Shown here one piece after another: positions 8,160 through 17,190 of a stretch of 64,000 nt of DNA. Numbering within the stretch: the stretch's first letter is position 1; each line of letters starts with the position of its first letter. Location: assembly GCA_022825065.1 (NCBI GenBank), contig JAJDYR010000024.1:1-64000 (forward strand), given 5' to 3'. The position numbers were made by a program, and so were the translations under genes. The notes under the pieces were generated by a model. That model saw nothing but the letters and a program-made list of their open reading frames with translations, was not told the DNA's origin and made no database searches. The stretch comes from a bacterium. Lineage in GTDB: Bacteria > UBA8248.

Positions 8160-9293
8160 TCAGTCGATGCAGGCCCAGGAATCCCTGCCCAGATCCCCCA
8201 GGCCCTCGCAGCCGTCCTGGGTGACGGCGACGGCGTCTTCAATTTTCACGTGGCCGACCTCCGCGTGGCGGATGTCGCATTCGACGGACACCACCATGCC
8301 CGCCTCGAGTGCGCGCTCCACCCCGGGGCCGAAGCGGGGCAACTCCTGCTGCACCATCCCGATGCCGTGCACTTCGAAGATGCCCATATCGGCGAAGCCG
8401 GTGTCCGCGAACGCCCGGTGTCCCCGCTCATGCACCGATGCGCAACTCGCACCGGCGCGGATGGCGCCCCGGCAGACATCGACTGAATGAAGACAGGCTT
8501 TATGCAACTCTTCGGCCAGAGGGGAGGGTTCGCCCCGCACCCCCATCCGGCAGATGTCGGACATGTAGCCCGCTTCCGAGCCGCCGGCGTCGATGTGGAG
8601 GATTTCTCCTTTCTCCCAGATTTTATCGGACGGCTCGCGCCTCATGCCCGGTCCCGCCGCGGTGAAGGCGTAGTGGAAATGGAGGCCGCGCCGCACCATT
8701 TCCTCCTCCACCTTTTGCTCGATCCGCCGGGTCGTTACGCCGCGCGCGCCCTCCTGAAAGCCGGCTTGGATGGCTTCTGAATCCGCGTTCGCGGCGCGCC
8801 GGAATATCGCAAGCTCATCCTCTCGCTTCACGGCGCGCAATTCTTCCAGAATCCCGAGGGAGTCGACGAACCGCGCGCCGTGCAGTTCTTTTTCGAGAGC
8901 TTCCATCGCGTCCACGGGCATGAAGGCGCGCTCGACGGCGATGGTTCCCTCGGCGAGACCGCGCTTCCTGATAGCCTCGGCGGCCGTTTCCGCCGCGCCG
9001 ACGGTTCCCCGCGCCTTCGTGTAGATGACCTCGGGTATCCAGGTGTCCACCTCGTTCCGGGGCGAAGCCTCGACGCGCCAGGCCACCTGGAAGGCGTTTT
9101 CGGGGTTGTCGCGGGGAATCCCCACGAAGGGGAGGTACTGGCTCGGCCCGATGGCGGCCACCCTTTCACGGAAGTGAAAATAATAGCCGCCCGTCAGGTA
9201 GCGGACGTTGTGGGGCGTATGCGCGAGTATGAGATCGACGCCCGCATCTTCCATCAGGTGCGCGAGTTTTTCCTCATCGTACGTGGGTTTCAT
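8160..9293 (-). CDS. M24-family metallopeptidase (creatinase/Xaa-Pro peptidase-like), copy 2
   Basis: A pita-bread-fold enzyme, a proline peptidase or creatinase-like hydrolase. The N-terminal creatinase domain begins MKPTYDEEKLAHLM. The C-terminal M24 domain shows the five metal ligands: two Asp in HIDAGGSEAGYMSDICR, His in HGIGM, Glu in VECDI and Glu in KIEDAVAV. The 377-residue length is normal. Its ATG at 9293 overlaps the TGA of the upstream copy, and the long open frame running further upstream is only a shadow of that gene. It is closely similar to the neighbour, so it arose by tandem duplication. The substrate is unknown. Confidence 0.88.
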   Translation of the reverse strand: MKPTYDEEKLAHLMEDAGVDLILAHTPHNVRYLTGGYYFHFRERVAAIGPSQYLPFVGIPRDNPENAFQVAWRVEASPRNEVDTWIPEVIYTKARGTVGAAETAAEAIRKRGLAEGTIAVERAFMPVDAMEALEKELHGARFVDSLGILEELRAVKREDELAIFRRAANADSEAIQAGFQEGARGVTTRRIEQKVEEEMVRRGLHFHYAFTAAGPGMRREPSDKIWEKGEILHIDAGGSEAGYMSDICRMGVRGEPSPLAEELHKACLHSVDVCRGAIRAGASCASVHERGHRAFADTGFADMGIFEVHGIGMVQQELPRFGPGVERALEAGMVVSVECDIRHAEVGHVKIEDAVAVTQDGCEGLGDLGRDSWACID

Positions 9294-10423
9294 CAATCGA
9301 CGACCACCCAGTCCTCGCGTCCCAGGTCGCCCAGGGGCTCGTAGCCGTCCGCCGTCACCGCCACGGCGTCTTCGATTTTCACGTAGCCCACCTCGGGGTG
9401 GCGGATGTCGGTCTCTATCGACACCACCATGCCCTCTTCGAGCGTTTTCTCGACGCCGGGGCCGAAATAGGGCTGCTCGTGCGAGACCATGCCGATGCCG
9501 TGGATGATGAAGTTCCCGTACGCGCCGTGCTCGGTGTTCTCGAGATACGCCGTGCCCTTCTCGTAGATGTCGCCGCACACCGCGCCTGCGCGAATCTCGG
9601 CGCGCACGTGATCCTGCGTGCCGAGACAGGCCTTGTAGAGCTCGTCCGCAAGCGGCGTGGGCTCGCCGCGCACGCCCATGCGGCAGATGTCGGTCAGGTA
9701 GTCGGCTTCCGAGCCGCCCGCGTCCAGATGGAGCACCTCGCCCTTTTCCCATACCTTGCTCGAAGGAGCGCGCAGCATGCCCGGCCCCGCGGCGGCGAAT
9801 ACCCACAGGAAGTGGAGGCCCCTGTCCGTCATGCCGCGCTCCACGGCGTGGGCGACGTCGCGCGTGGTGGCGCCGGGCCTGGCCGTCTCGAAAGCCTCGC
9901 GAATGGCTTCCGCGTCCGCCTGGGAGATTCGCCGGTAGATATCGATTTCCTCGGGCGTCTTGATGGCGCGAAGCTCCTCCAGAATCGGCAACGCCTCCAC
10001 GAACGTGGCGTTCGGCAGCGCACTCATGAGCGCGTCCTTGGCGGAGGAGGGCAGGAAATTCTCCTCCACGGCGATGGCGCCGCTCCCCAGCCCGCGCGCC
10101 GAGATGGCGTGCGCGGCGTCCGTTGCGGCTTGTGCCGGCGTCCTCTGCGAGGGGATGAGTTCGGGTATCCAGAGGTTCTGGTCCTGCGCCTGGCCGAGCT
10201 CGCCGCCGCCGCCGATCAGGAACGATTTGCCGGCGTCGCCGCGCGGAATGCCCGCCAGCGCCATGTACTGGCCGTGCCCGATGGCCGTGAACCGCTCGTG
10301 AAAGTGGAAGTAGTAGCCGCCGCACAGGTACCGCACGTTCTCGCGCGAGTTGGCCAGAACGAGATCGACGCCGGCTTCGCTCATGAGGCGGTCGAGTTTT
10401 TCACCGTCATAGGGTGGCTGCAT
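9293..10423 (-). CDS. M24-family metallopeptidase (creatinase/Xaa-Pro peptidase-like), copy 1
   Basis: A paralogue of the following gene, 376 residues, with the same two-domain layout and all five M24 metal ligands: Asp/Asp in HLDAGGSEADYLTDICR, His in HGIGM, Glu in IETDI and Glu in KIEDAVAV. GGAGG six bases before the ATG supports the start. The TGATG junction with the second copy points to a two-gene operon. Related tandem copies in environmental bacteria are usually annotated as Xaa-Pro peptidases, but creatinase-type C-N hydrolysis is equally possible. Confidence 0.88.
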   Translation of the reverse strand: MQPPYDGEKLDRLMSEAGVDLVLANSRENVRYLCGGYYFHFHERFTAIGHGQYMALAGIPRGDAGKSFLIGGGGELGQAQDQNLWIPELIPSQRTPAQAATDAAHAISARGLGSGAIAVEENFLPSSAKDALMSALPNATFVEALPILEELRAIKTPEEIDIYRRISQADAEAIREAFETARPGATTRDVAHAVERGMTDRGLHFLWVFAAAGPGMLRAPSSKVWEKGEVLHLDAGGSEADYLTDICRMGVRGEPTPLADELYKACLGTQDHVRAEIRAGAVCGDIYEKGTAYLENTEHGAYGNFIIHGIGMVSHEQPYFGPGVEKTLEEGMVVSIETDIRHPEVGYVKIEDAVAVTADGYEPLGDLGREDWVVVD

Positions 10424-10556
10424 GGAAAATCCTCCATTTCCTGTTCGCCCGGAGGCATCTGAAAATAGTTGTTTGTCGTTCGGCTCATCCTCGCTCAGAA
10501 AACGATGAGGGTCAATCCGAAACCCCGTGAAATCGACCGCCGCGCCGCCCGACTCG

Positions 10557-10849
10557 GGGCTGTTGAAAAAGGCCCCTTTTCAAGGAGTAGAGGGGACGCC
10601 CCTCGACTTGAAAAGCAACCCCCCCTACCCCCCCTTGTCAGGGGGGCAAGAAAAAGCAAAGCCTCCACTGGTGGAGCGGGGTTCTGGTTCTTCTTGCCAC
10701 CGACAAGGGGTTTTGGTTCTTCTTACCCCCCTGACAAGGGGGGGTAGGGGGGGTTGCCTTTCGACGAGGGAGATCGGGAGTCGCGGGAAAGGAAAGCGGC
10801 CTTCCTGCTAAGGGTAATGTCCCCCGTCGAGGGCTTTTTCAACAACCCC
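10557..10849. repeat. Composite palindromic element (copy 1)
   Basis: Outer arms are GGGCTGTTGAAAAAGGCCCC on the left and GGGCTTTTTCAACAACCCC on the right. Inner arms are a C7TAC7TTGTCAG6 block near 10616-10646 and its inverse near 10725-10756. The loop differs from other copies. The element lies between divergently transcribed genes, so it is not simply a terminator. Confidence 0.85.
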
Positions 10850-10901
10850 GACTCGCTTCGTTCTCAGGCGGGAAGGCCGAGCTCTTTTTTCTTCGCCGCC
10901 A

Positions 10902-10978
10902 CGGCGCGAGGCGTTCGGCTCCCCTCGCCCTTCGATACAAACGCTCATTCATCAGTCGCGTTTGACCTTCGGCGGCTA
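10902..10978. repeat. Second copy of the 77-bp repeat at 7462-7538
   Basis: The block begins GGCGCGAGGCGTTCG and ends CGCGTTTGACCTTCGGCGGCT, and only scattered bases differ from 7462-7538. Here it follows the composite palindrome directly and lies upstream of the exported-protein gene. No coding function is seen. Confidence 0.6.
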
Positions 10979-11200
10979 CTTATGCGGAGTACTGCCGTGT
11001 TCCCCGGATGCCGGAGACTCGTTTGTCCCATTGACGTACGCCATTATGGACTCTGTGGTGCATCCGGGACGCTTGCGCTACGCTTCCGGTGAGACTGAAG
11101 AAGACAGGAGTCGGTGGTTCAGTGGACGTGTCGCCGCAGGTGCGTCGGCCACCGTGGCCCTTGGGGCAGGCAAGGCTGTATTTCTGAAACAGGGGGTAAC

Positions 11201-11605
11201 ATGATGAAGCTTCTTTCGAGAACTGTCCTCCTGGCCGTATGTGTCCTCGGTTTCGCGGCCATGGTCGTGTGTATTTCGGGCCCTTGGGCGGAAGCGACGA
11301 GCAGCGCCTTCCCGTTTAGCCGCACGGACGGAAGATACGTGGTTGACACGTCCTCGGTCGCAGCAGGACGCATTTGCGCAGTGGCGGAGTTCAAGACGAT
11401 GATGGGGCGGCCTGTCGAAAAGGTCGGCGTGGTGCCGATGCCGTTTCGGATATACGGGATCGTCGGTAACCGGATCACTTACGTCGTTGTCGGCGATGAC
11501 GGGCAGGTCTGGATGCGTCGCGCGCTTACGAAGGATATCCGGTCGGAACGGCTCAACATCGAGGTCGGCACCGATGGGCGGGTGGTTCAGGTCCATTGCG
11601 GTTGA
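11201..11605 (+). CDS. Small exported protein of unknown function
   Basis: A 134-residue protein not recognised as any family. Residues 1-32 look like a signal peptide: Lys-Leu-Leu-Ser-Arg, then a long hydrophobic stretch, ending near PWAEA. The mature part is short and beta-rich in appearance, with two cysteines (GRICAV and the penultimate residue) that could form a disulfide. AGGGGG lies seven bases before ATG 11201; ATG 11204 is an equal alternative. It is flanked on both sides by composite repeats and has no operon partners. Confidence 0.65.
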   Translation: MMKLLSRTVLLAVCVLGFAAMVVCISGPWAEATSSAFPFSRTDGRYVVDTSSVAAGRICAVAEFKTMMGRPVEKVGVVPMPFRIYGIVGNRITYVVVGDDGQVWMRRALTKDIRSERLNIEVGTDGRVVQVHCG

Positions 11606-11749
11606 GCTCGCCGGTTCGGTTGGACGCAAGGTTTGCAACGGGCAACGGCGAGAACGGCCAGGTCCTGGCCAGTATCGGTGTGGCGTCCTCCGGCGATGAG
11701 CACACGGCGCCCTGAGGTGGTCCGGAGGATTGGACTGACCGCCTTTTGG

Positions 11750-12018
11750 GGGCCTGTTGAAAAACTCCCTGAGAGGGTGATGGCAACCCCCTTGAAAGGG
11801 AAATCCCATAAAAGCAACCCCCCCTACCCCCCCTTGTCAGGGGGGCAAGAAAGAGCAAAACCCCTCCACCGGCGGCGGAAGGGCGAGGCCTTTTTATACC
11901 CCCCTGACAAGGGGGGGTAGGGGGGGTTGCTTTCAAAGAGGGAGGTCGGGGGTCCGCGCGAAAGCGGCCTTCCCGCTAAGGGCAATGTCCCCCGACGAGG
12001 ACTTTTTCAACAATCCCC
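11750..12018. repeat. Composite palindromic element (copy 2)
   Basis: Outer arms are GGCCTGTTGAAAAACTCCC and GGACTTTTTCAACAATCCCC. The inner C7TAC7TTGTCAG6 arm lies near 11816-11845 and its inverse near 11899-11929. The loop is of the CAAGAAAGAGCAAAACCCCTC type. The right outer arm supplies the stop codon of the amidohydrolase gene, because its inverse reads GATTGTTGA. The element therefore reaches into that gene's 3' end. Confidence 0.85.
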
Positions 12019-13035
12019 GGCCCCGGAGAGTTCTTTTTTCTTCGCCGCCACGTCGATTCCGAAGAGTCTGGCCTGGTTCTCGCCCAGGATGTTGCGCTTG
12101 TCCTGCTCCGTGATGGGGGGATAGCCGTATCGCTCCTGGAGCTCCTCGTCTATCTCCATCCCCCAGAACCACTCGATCATGGGCTGGGGATTGCCCAGCA
12201 GGGGCGCTTCCGAACCCCAGAGGATTCGCTCGGAGCCCACGTCCCGGAGCAGCCTGCCCATGTATTCCTTGAACTGCCAGGGCGCGATGAGGGGCAGGTG
12301 CATCGTTCCCGAGAGGACGAGCACGACGTTCTCGAAGCGCGCCGCGATGTAGACGCACTCCTCGAAGTAGGGGAGCGCCAGGTGGTGGATGGCGAAGGTG
12401 AGGTCGGGGAAATCCATGGCCGCCTGCTGGATGTCGAGCGGCGTCAAATCCTCCAGCCGCGCGCGGGTGATGGGGAAGCCCTTGTGGTACTGGAACACGT
12501 TGAGCCCCAGCTCGCGCCCTTTCTCGTATATCGGATAGGCGAGTTCGGGGTCGTCGCACCGCCAGGAATTGCCGTCGATGTGGGCGTTGTAGAACTTCAC
12601 CGAGCGCGCGCCCATCTCCGTCACCTGGCGTTCGAGTTCCTCGAGCGCGCCCTCGACGCTCGGATACTTGGGGTCCACTCCGCCGCAGAACAGGACGCGC
12701 TCGGGGTTCGCGCATGCGAATTCGTATTGCGCCTGAACGGGGGAGAAGCCCTCCTTGTATACGTCGTAGAGCACGACGGCCTGCGCCATCGCCATGTCGG
12801 TTTCGGAATCCTCGAAGACCAGCCTGCCGAGCTCATCGCAGGTCCATTTCCTGGCGAACCCGCCGATGGCGTCTCCGCCCGCGTAGATGTCCTCCTGGCC
12901 CGCGGGGCGTCTTCCCTTGCCGATGCGCAGGTGCCAGAGGCGATCGAGTCCGCTGTCCGGGCGGGCGAGGTTCTCGTCCGAGAGGTCGTACATGTGAACC
13001 ACGTTGTCGAAAACGAAGACGTCGCCGTTCAGCAT
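12007..13035 (-). CDS. Amidohydrolase 2-family metal-dependent hydrolase
   Basis: A TIM-barrel hydrolase or decarboxylase of the amidohydrolase 2 group (ACMSD/gamma-resorcylate decarboxylase relatives). Recognisable parts are VVHMYDLSD near the N-terminus, VKFYNAH, a central FAIHHLALPYFEE with metal-ligand-type histidines, and a late WGSEAPLLG where related enzymes have the catalytic aspartate (G-[ST]-D); here it is Glu. ATG 13035 is preferred, with GAGGG eight bases upstream, over ATG 13110. The stop codon falls inside a composite repeat, so the natural C-terminus may have been altered by a few residues. The substrate is unknown. Confidence 0.8.
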   Translation of the reverse strand: MLNGDVFVFDNVVHMYDLSDENLARPDSGLDRLWHLRIGKGRRPAGQEDIYAGGDAIGGFARKWTCDELGRLVFEDSETDMAMAQAVVLYDVYKEGFSPVQAQYEFACANPERVLFCGGVDPKYPSVEGALEELERQVTEMGARSVKFYNAHIDGNSWRCDDPELAYPIYEKGRELGLNVFQYHKGFPITRARLEDLTPLDIQQAAMDFPDLTFAIHHLALPYFEECVYIAARFENVVLVLSGTMHLPLIAPWQFKEYMGRLLRDVGSERILWGSEAPLLGNPQPMIEWFWGMEIDEELQERYGYPPITEQDKRNILGENQARLFGIDVAAKKKELSGAGDC

Positions 13036-13242
13036 TTGAGCGTCCCTCTTCGGGTGGATTTTCGATGGTCCAGAGAGCCTAAAATATCGCAAAAATCGCG
13101 GATAAGCCACGGGGTGAAAGGGGCCCCGAACTAAAAAAGAGGAATTTCCGAAATGCGGTTGACCGCCTGCGCCCGAAACTATACATTGCCACCCGATTGG
13201 TCGAAAAACCCCAAAGTTTCAGGATTTTTTGGAGAGCATTTC

Positions 13243-13920
13243 ATGGGCAGGTTCGCGAAAGTCCTGCAATCATCCATCGGCGCGAAAGTCGCCATGGCCG
13301 TCACCGGCATTCTTCTGGTCCTGTTCATCATCGCCCACATGCTCGGCAACCTGTTGATGTTCGCGGGCCCCGAGGCGACGAACGCCTACGCCAAGGGGTT
13401 GAAGGACTTGGGCGCTCTCCTGTGGGTGGCGCGCATAGGGCTTCTTGTCGTGTTCCTGGTGCACATCGGCTCGGCCCTGCGCCTCTGGCGCATGAATCAG
13501 GCGGCCCGGCCGCAGGCCTACGCCGTCTCCGAATCCACGATGGTCACCTATGCGGGCCGCTCCATCGTGCTGACGGGCCTCCTGGTGCTGGCTTTCGCCG
13601 CCTACCACCTGCTTCATTTCACGCTGTTCGCCACGAACCCCGAGTTCGCCCAGCTGCACGACGCGCAGGGCCGCCACGACGTCTACCGGATGGTGGTCCT
13701 GGGCTTCGGGAACACCGCGGTGTCGGGCGTGTATCTGGTGTCGATGATTCTCCTGGGGCTTCACCTGAGCCACGGCGTGACGAGCCTGTTCCAGTCGCTG
13801 GGAATCAACAATCCCTCTTACAACCCTTTGATCAAGCGGCTGGGCCCCTGGAGCGGCGTGATCGTCGCGGTCGGCTTCATGGCGATTCCGCTGGCCGTCT
13901 TGGCGGGTGTGTTGAAATAG
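13243..13920 (+). CDS. sdhC: Succinate dehydrogenase cytochrome b subunit (type B, single anchor)
   Basis: The membrane anchor that binds haem b and quinone in succinate:quinone oxidoreductase. The 225 residues form about five hydrophobic helices, beginning with AMAVTGILLVLFIIAHMLGN near residue 15. Histidines in IAHMLG, LVHIGSA, AYHLLH and GLHLSHG are candidate haem ligands. This single five-helix anchor is typical of type-B enzymes. ATG 13243 has GGAGAG upstream and is chosen over the in-frame codon at 13153. It is the first gene of sdhCAB. Confidence 0.93.
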   Translation: MGRFAKVLQSSIGAKVAMAVTGILLVLFIIAHMLGNLLMFAGPEATNAYAKGLKDLGALLWVARIGLLVVFLVHIGSALRLWRMNQAARPQAYAVSESTMVTYAGRSIVLTGLLVLAFAAYHLLHFTLFATNPEFAQLHDAQGRHDVYRMVVLGFGNTAVSGVYLVSMILLGLHLSHGVTSLFQSLGINNPSYNPLIKRLGPWSGVIVAVGFMAIPLAVLAGVLK

Positions 13921-13944
13921 TTCTCCCTTGGTGAGGAGAAGGGT

Positions 13945-15870
13945 ATGGATACGAACGGCAGCCTGAACGGAAACGTCCCCGCAGGTCCCCTGGCGGAGAA
14001 GTGGGACAATCACCGCTTCAACATGAAGCTCGTGAATCCGGCCAACAGACGCCGCTACAAGGTGATCGTGGTGGGTTCGGGGCTGGCCGGAGGGGGCGCC
14101 GCGGCCACGCTGGGCGAGTTGGGCTACAACGTGGATTGCTTCTGCTATCAGGACAGCCCCCGCCGGGCGCACTCCATCGCGGCCCAGGGCGGAATCAACG
14201 CCGCCAAGAACTACCAGAACGACGGCGACAGCACCTACAGGCTCTTCTACGACACCATCAAGGGGGGCGATTTCCGCTCCCGCGAGTCGAACGTGTACCG
14301 CCTGGCGCAGGTGAGCGCCAACATCATCGACCAGTGCGTCGCCATGGGCGTGCCCTTCGCGCGCGAATACGGCGGGCAGCTCGCGAACCGCTCCTTCGGC
14401 GGCGCGCAGGTGTCGAGAACCTTCTACGCCCGGGGCCAGACGGGCCAGCAGCTTCTCCTGGGCGTATACGCGGCCCTGAGCCGCCAGATAGCGGCGGGCA
14501 CGGTGAAGATGCACTCGCGCACCGAGATGCTCGAAATCGTCCTGGTGGACGGGCAGGCCAAGGGGGTCATCACCAGGAACCTCGTGACCGGGGAGATCGA
14601 GAAACACGCGGCGGACGTGGTCATCATGGCGACGGGCGGTTACGGCCCCGTGTTCTATCTCTCGACGAACGCCATGGGGAACAACGTCACCGCCTCGATA
14701 CGCGCGTATATGAAGGGCGCATATTTCGCGAACCCCTGCTACACGCAGATCCACCCCACCTGCATCCCGGTTTCGGGGGACCACCAGTCGAAGCTCACGC
14801 TCATGTCCGAATCGCTCAGAAACGACGGCCGCATCTGGGTGCCGACGAAAGAGGGCGACCCGCGCGGTCCCGCCGAGATACCCGAGGACGAACGCGATTA
14901 CTATTTAGAGCGCATGTACCCGAGCTTCGGGAACCTGGCGCCTCGGGACATCGCCTCGCGCGCGGCGAAAAGGGCGTGCGACGAGGGGCGCGGCGTGGGC
15001 GATACGGGCCTGGGCGTCTATCTCGACTTCACGGACGCCATCAAGCGCCTCAGTCTGCCCGTGGTGCAGCAGCGCTACGGCAACCTCTTCGACATGTACG
15101 AGAAGATCACCGGCGAGAACGCCTACGAAGTGCCCATGCGCATCTACCCGGCCATCCACTACACCATGGGCGGGCTGTGGGTCGACTACAACCTGATGAG
15201 CAACATCCCCGGCCTGTTCGTGCTGGGGGAGTCGAATTTCTCCGACCATGGTGCGAACCGCCTGGGCGCGAGCGCCCTCATGCAGGGGCTGGCCGACGGC
15301 TATTTCGTCGCGCCCTACACGGTGGGGAACTACCTCGCGAGCCAGACGCCGGGCGATTATTCCGCCGATTCTTCGGAATTCACGCAAGCCGCCGACGACG
15401 TGAAGGACAGGATCCACAGGGTTCTCTCCATCGACGGCAAGCGGACGGTGACCTCGTTCCACCGCGAACTGGGCATGATTTGCTGGGACTACTGCGGAAT
15501 GGCGCGCACCGACCAGAGCCTGAAGAAAGCGCTCGACCTGATCCCCGCGCTCAAGGAAGAATTCTGGGAGAACGTGAGCGTGCCCGGTAGCGGCGACGAA
15601 CTCAATCCCGAACTCGAAAAGGCGCTGCGCGTGGCCGATTTCCTCGAATTCGCGGAACTCATGTGCTACGACGCGCTCGTGCGCGAGGAATCCTGCGGCG
15701 GGCATTTCCGGGAGGAATATCAGACCGAAGAGGGCGAAGCCCTTCGCGACGATGAGCATTTCAGCCACGTGAGCGCGTGGGAGGCGCCGCGCAACGGCGG
15801 ACGACCGATACTGCACAAGGAAAATCTCGAATTCGAGGAAGTTGAATTCAGCGTGAGGAGTTACAAGTAA
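13945..15870 (+). CDS. sdhA: Succinate dehydrogenase flavoprotein subunit
   Basis: Oxidises succinate to fumarate using covalently bound FAD and feeds electrons to SdhB. Length is 641 residues. The N-terminal Rossmann motif is [17 protein letters not shown] (about residues 38-55). The FAD-linking histidine is in [17 protein letters not shown]. The active-site region has HPTCIPVSG and later [12 protein letters not shown]. The sequence is of the Bacillus/Bacteroidota-type SdhA subgroup, in keeping with the single SdhC anchor. GAGGAGAAGG precedes the ATG. The TAA overlaps the sdhB ATG (TAATG). Confidence 0.96.
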   Translation: MDTNGSLNGNVPAGPLAEKWDNHRFNMKLVNPANRRRYKVIVVGSGLAGGGAAATLGELGYNVDCFCYQDSPRRAHSIAAQGGINAAKNYQNDGDSTYRLFYDTIKGGDFRSRESNVYRLAQVSANIIDQCVAMGVPFAREYGGQLANRSFGGAQVSRTFYARGQTGQQLLLGVYAALSRQIAAGTVKMHSRTEMLEIVLVDGQAKGVITRNLVTGEIEKHAADVVIMATGGYGPVFYLSTNAMGNNVTASIRAYMKGAYFANPCYTQIHPTCIPVSGDHQSKLTLMSESLRNDGRIWVPTKEGDPRGPAEIPEDERDYYLERMYPSFGNLAPRDIASRAAKRACDEGRGVGDTGLGVYLDFTDAIKRLSLPVVQQRYGNLFDMYEKITGENAYEVPMRIYPAIHYTMGGLWVDYNLMSNIPGLFVLGESNFSDHGANRLGASALMQGLADGYFVAPYTVGNYLASQTPGDYSADSSEFTQAADDVKDRIHRVLSIDGKRTVTSFHRELGMICWDYCGMARTDQSLKKALDLIPALKEEFWENVSVPGSGDELNPELEKALRVADFLEFAELMCYDALVREESCGGHFREEYQTEEGEALRDDEHFSHVSAWEAPRNGGRPILHKENLEFEEVEFSVRSYK

Positions 15871-16616
15871 TGGACCTCACCCTCAGGGTTTGGCGGCAAA
15901 AAGACGGGCAGTCGACGGGAAGTCTCGAGACCTATCAGGTGAGCGGCATCATCCCGGACATGTCTTTCCTGGAGATGCTCGACGTGACGAACGAGCGCCT
16001 CATCGAGGAGGGCAAGGAACCCATCGCCTTCGATCACGATTGCCGCGAGGGCATCTGCGGCGCGTGCTCGCTCGTCATCAACGGAAAAGCGCACGGGGGT
16101 TTCTCCGGAACGACCACCTGCCAGCTTCACATGAGAAAATTCAACGACGGCGACACCATCACGGTCGAGCCCTGGCGGGCGAGCGCCTTTCCGGTGCTCA
16201 AGGACCTGGTGGTGGATCGCACCTCGTTCGACCGCATCATCCAGGCGGGCGGGTTCATCTCCGCGAACACGGGCGGCGCGCCGGACGGCAACGCGGTGCC
16301 CATCCCCAAGCCCGACGCGGATGCGGCCATGGACGCGGCCGCCTGCATCGGCTGCGGCGCCTGCGCGGCGTCGTGCCCGAACGGCTCGGCGATGCTCTTC
16401 GTGGCGGCGAAGGTCTCCCACCTGGCGCACCTGCCGCAAGGGGTGCCCGAGCGGGGGCAGCGGGTGCTCAGCATGGTCGCCCGGATGGATGAAGAGGGTT
16501 TCGGCAACTGCACCAACCACGCCGAGTGCGAGGCCATGTGCCCCAAGGACATCAGCATCAGCCACATCGCCAAGATGAACCGCGAGTTCATCCGCGCGAC
16601 GGTGAGAGGCGAATAG
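15870..16616 (+). CDS. sdhB: Succinate dehydrogenase iron-sulfur subunit
   Basis: Carries electrons from FAD to quinone through three Fe-S clusters. The 2Fe-2S ligands are in [16 protein letters not shown] with a further Cys in TTCQLHM. The C-terminal ferredoxin-like part has [13 protein letters not shown] near residues 155-167 and a last group [17 protein letters not shown]. The 248-residue length and cluster layout are complete. It overlaps sdhA by one base and is followed by a strong intrinsic terminator, so it ends the operon. Confidence 0.96.
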   Translation: MDLTLRVWRQKDGQSTGSLETYQVSGIIPDMSFLEMLDVTNERLIEEGKEPIAFDHDCREGICGACSLVINGKAHGGFSGTTTCQLHMRKFNDGDTITVEPWRASAFPVLKDLVVDRTSFDRIIQAGGFISANTGGAPDGNAVPIPKPDADAAMDAAACIGCGACAASCPNGSAMLFVAAKVSHLAHLPQGVPERGQRVLSMVARMDEEGFGNCTNHAECEAMCPKDISISHIAKMNREFIRATVRGE

Positions 16617-16641
16617 GCCTTACTTTTCAGTCAGTTGCGAT

Positions 16642-16670
16642 GAGGCTCCCCCGCGCGGGGAGCCTTTTTT
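16642..16670 (+). terminator. Intrinsic terminator of sdhCAB
   Basis: AGGCTCCCC (16643-16651) and GGGGAGCCT (16657-16665) form a 9-bp stem with a GC-rich 5-base loop. A run of Ts (through 16670) follows. It lies 26 bases after the sdhB stop. Confidence 0.9.
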
Positions 16671-16772
16671 GTTTATGGGATAAAGGTTGGAATCAAGCAA
16701 ACGGTTGGATCGAAATCATTACCAAAACCGCCGGTGATAGCCGGAGAAGAAGTAGCCAAGGATTCGTATCGT

Positions 16773-16800
16773 TTGACAATCAACCGGTTGTTGCTAGAAT
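16773..16800 (+). promoter_or_regulatory. Sigma70-type promoter
   Basis: TTGACA at 16773-16778 and TAGAAT at 16795-16800 with a 16-base spacer, in an AT-rich stretch right after the sdh terminator. It points at the small frame starting at 16849 and possibly at the cysteine hydrolase beyond it. Confidence 0.55.
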
Positions 16801-16848
16801 TTACCATAAGATGTTGTTGATAATTGCGATTCGTATCTGGTGGTAGTT

Positions 16849-17034
16849 ATGAGAGAACTTGTTCGAAAAACTCAGAGTGACGGCGCAGACAAGGGCGTAG
16901 AGGCTCTGATGCGTGCGGCTCAGGAGGGGATGTCCGAGCAAGACAAGCTCCAGAAACGAGATGAATATCTTGCTCAGGGATGTTCTCTCGATACGGCCAA
17001 CAAACTTTTTCCCGACTTGCCTCCGCTTCCATAG
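16849..17034 (+). CDS. Small hypothetical protein
   Basis: A 61-residue frame rich in charged residues (MRELVRKTQSDGADKGVEAL) with no signal peptide or membrane segment. It is not recognised. It is supported by a near-consensus promoter about 50 bases upstream and by its helical, soluble composition. The ribosome site (TGGTGGT) is weak, and an in-frame GTG at 16840 could also start it. A chance frame cannot be excluded. Confidence 0.4.
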   Translation: MRELVRKTQSDGADKGVEALMRAAQEGMSEQDKLQKRDEYLAQGCSLDTANKLFPDLPPLP

Positions 17035-17190
17035 CTAACCATACCTTCCGATTCTCCGCGCCTGTCCGCTGAGCGCGTTCTTGCCCCGAAAGTCCGCCCC
17101 AATCCCCTGTTTTCAATCCGGTTGATATGTACTATGCTTCAAAAATCCTATAGGAACCGATCTTTTACCCTCAAGAAGAGGAGTGAAGCC

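Noticed and set aside
8160-10325. 721-codon minus-strand frame suggesting a fused double protein
   Set aside because: Only the part after 9293 resembles M24 peptidase. The upstream part is a wrong-frame reading of the other M24 gene.
10557-10849. Insertion sequence
   Set aside because: No transposase frame is present in this or any other copy of the composite repeat; it is kept as a non-autonomous repeat only.
13270-14784. 504-codon minus-strand frame across sdhC/sdhA
   Set aside because: It spans two well-supported genes and an intergenic gap in the opposite sense, with no family resemblance.
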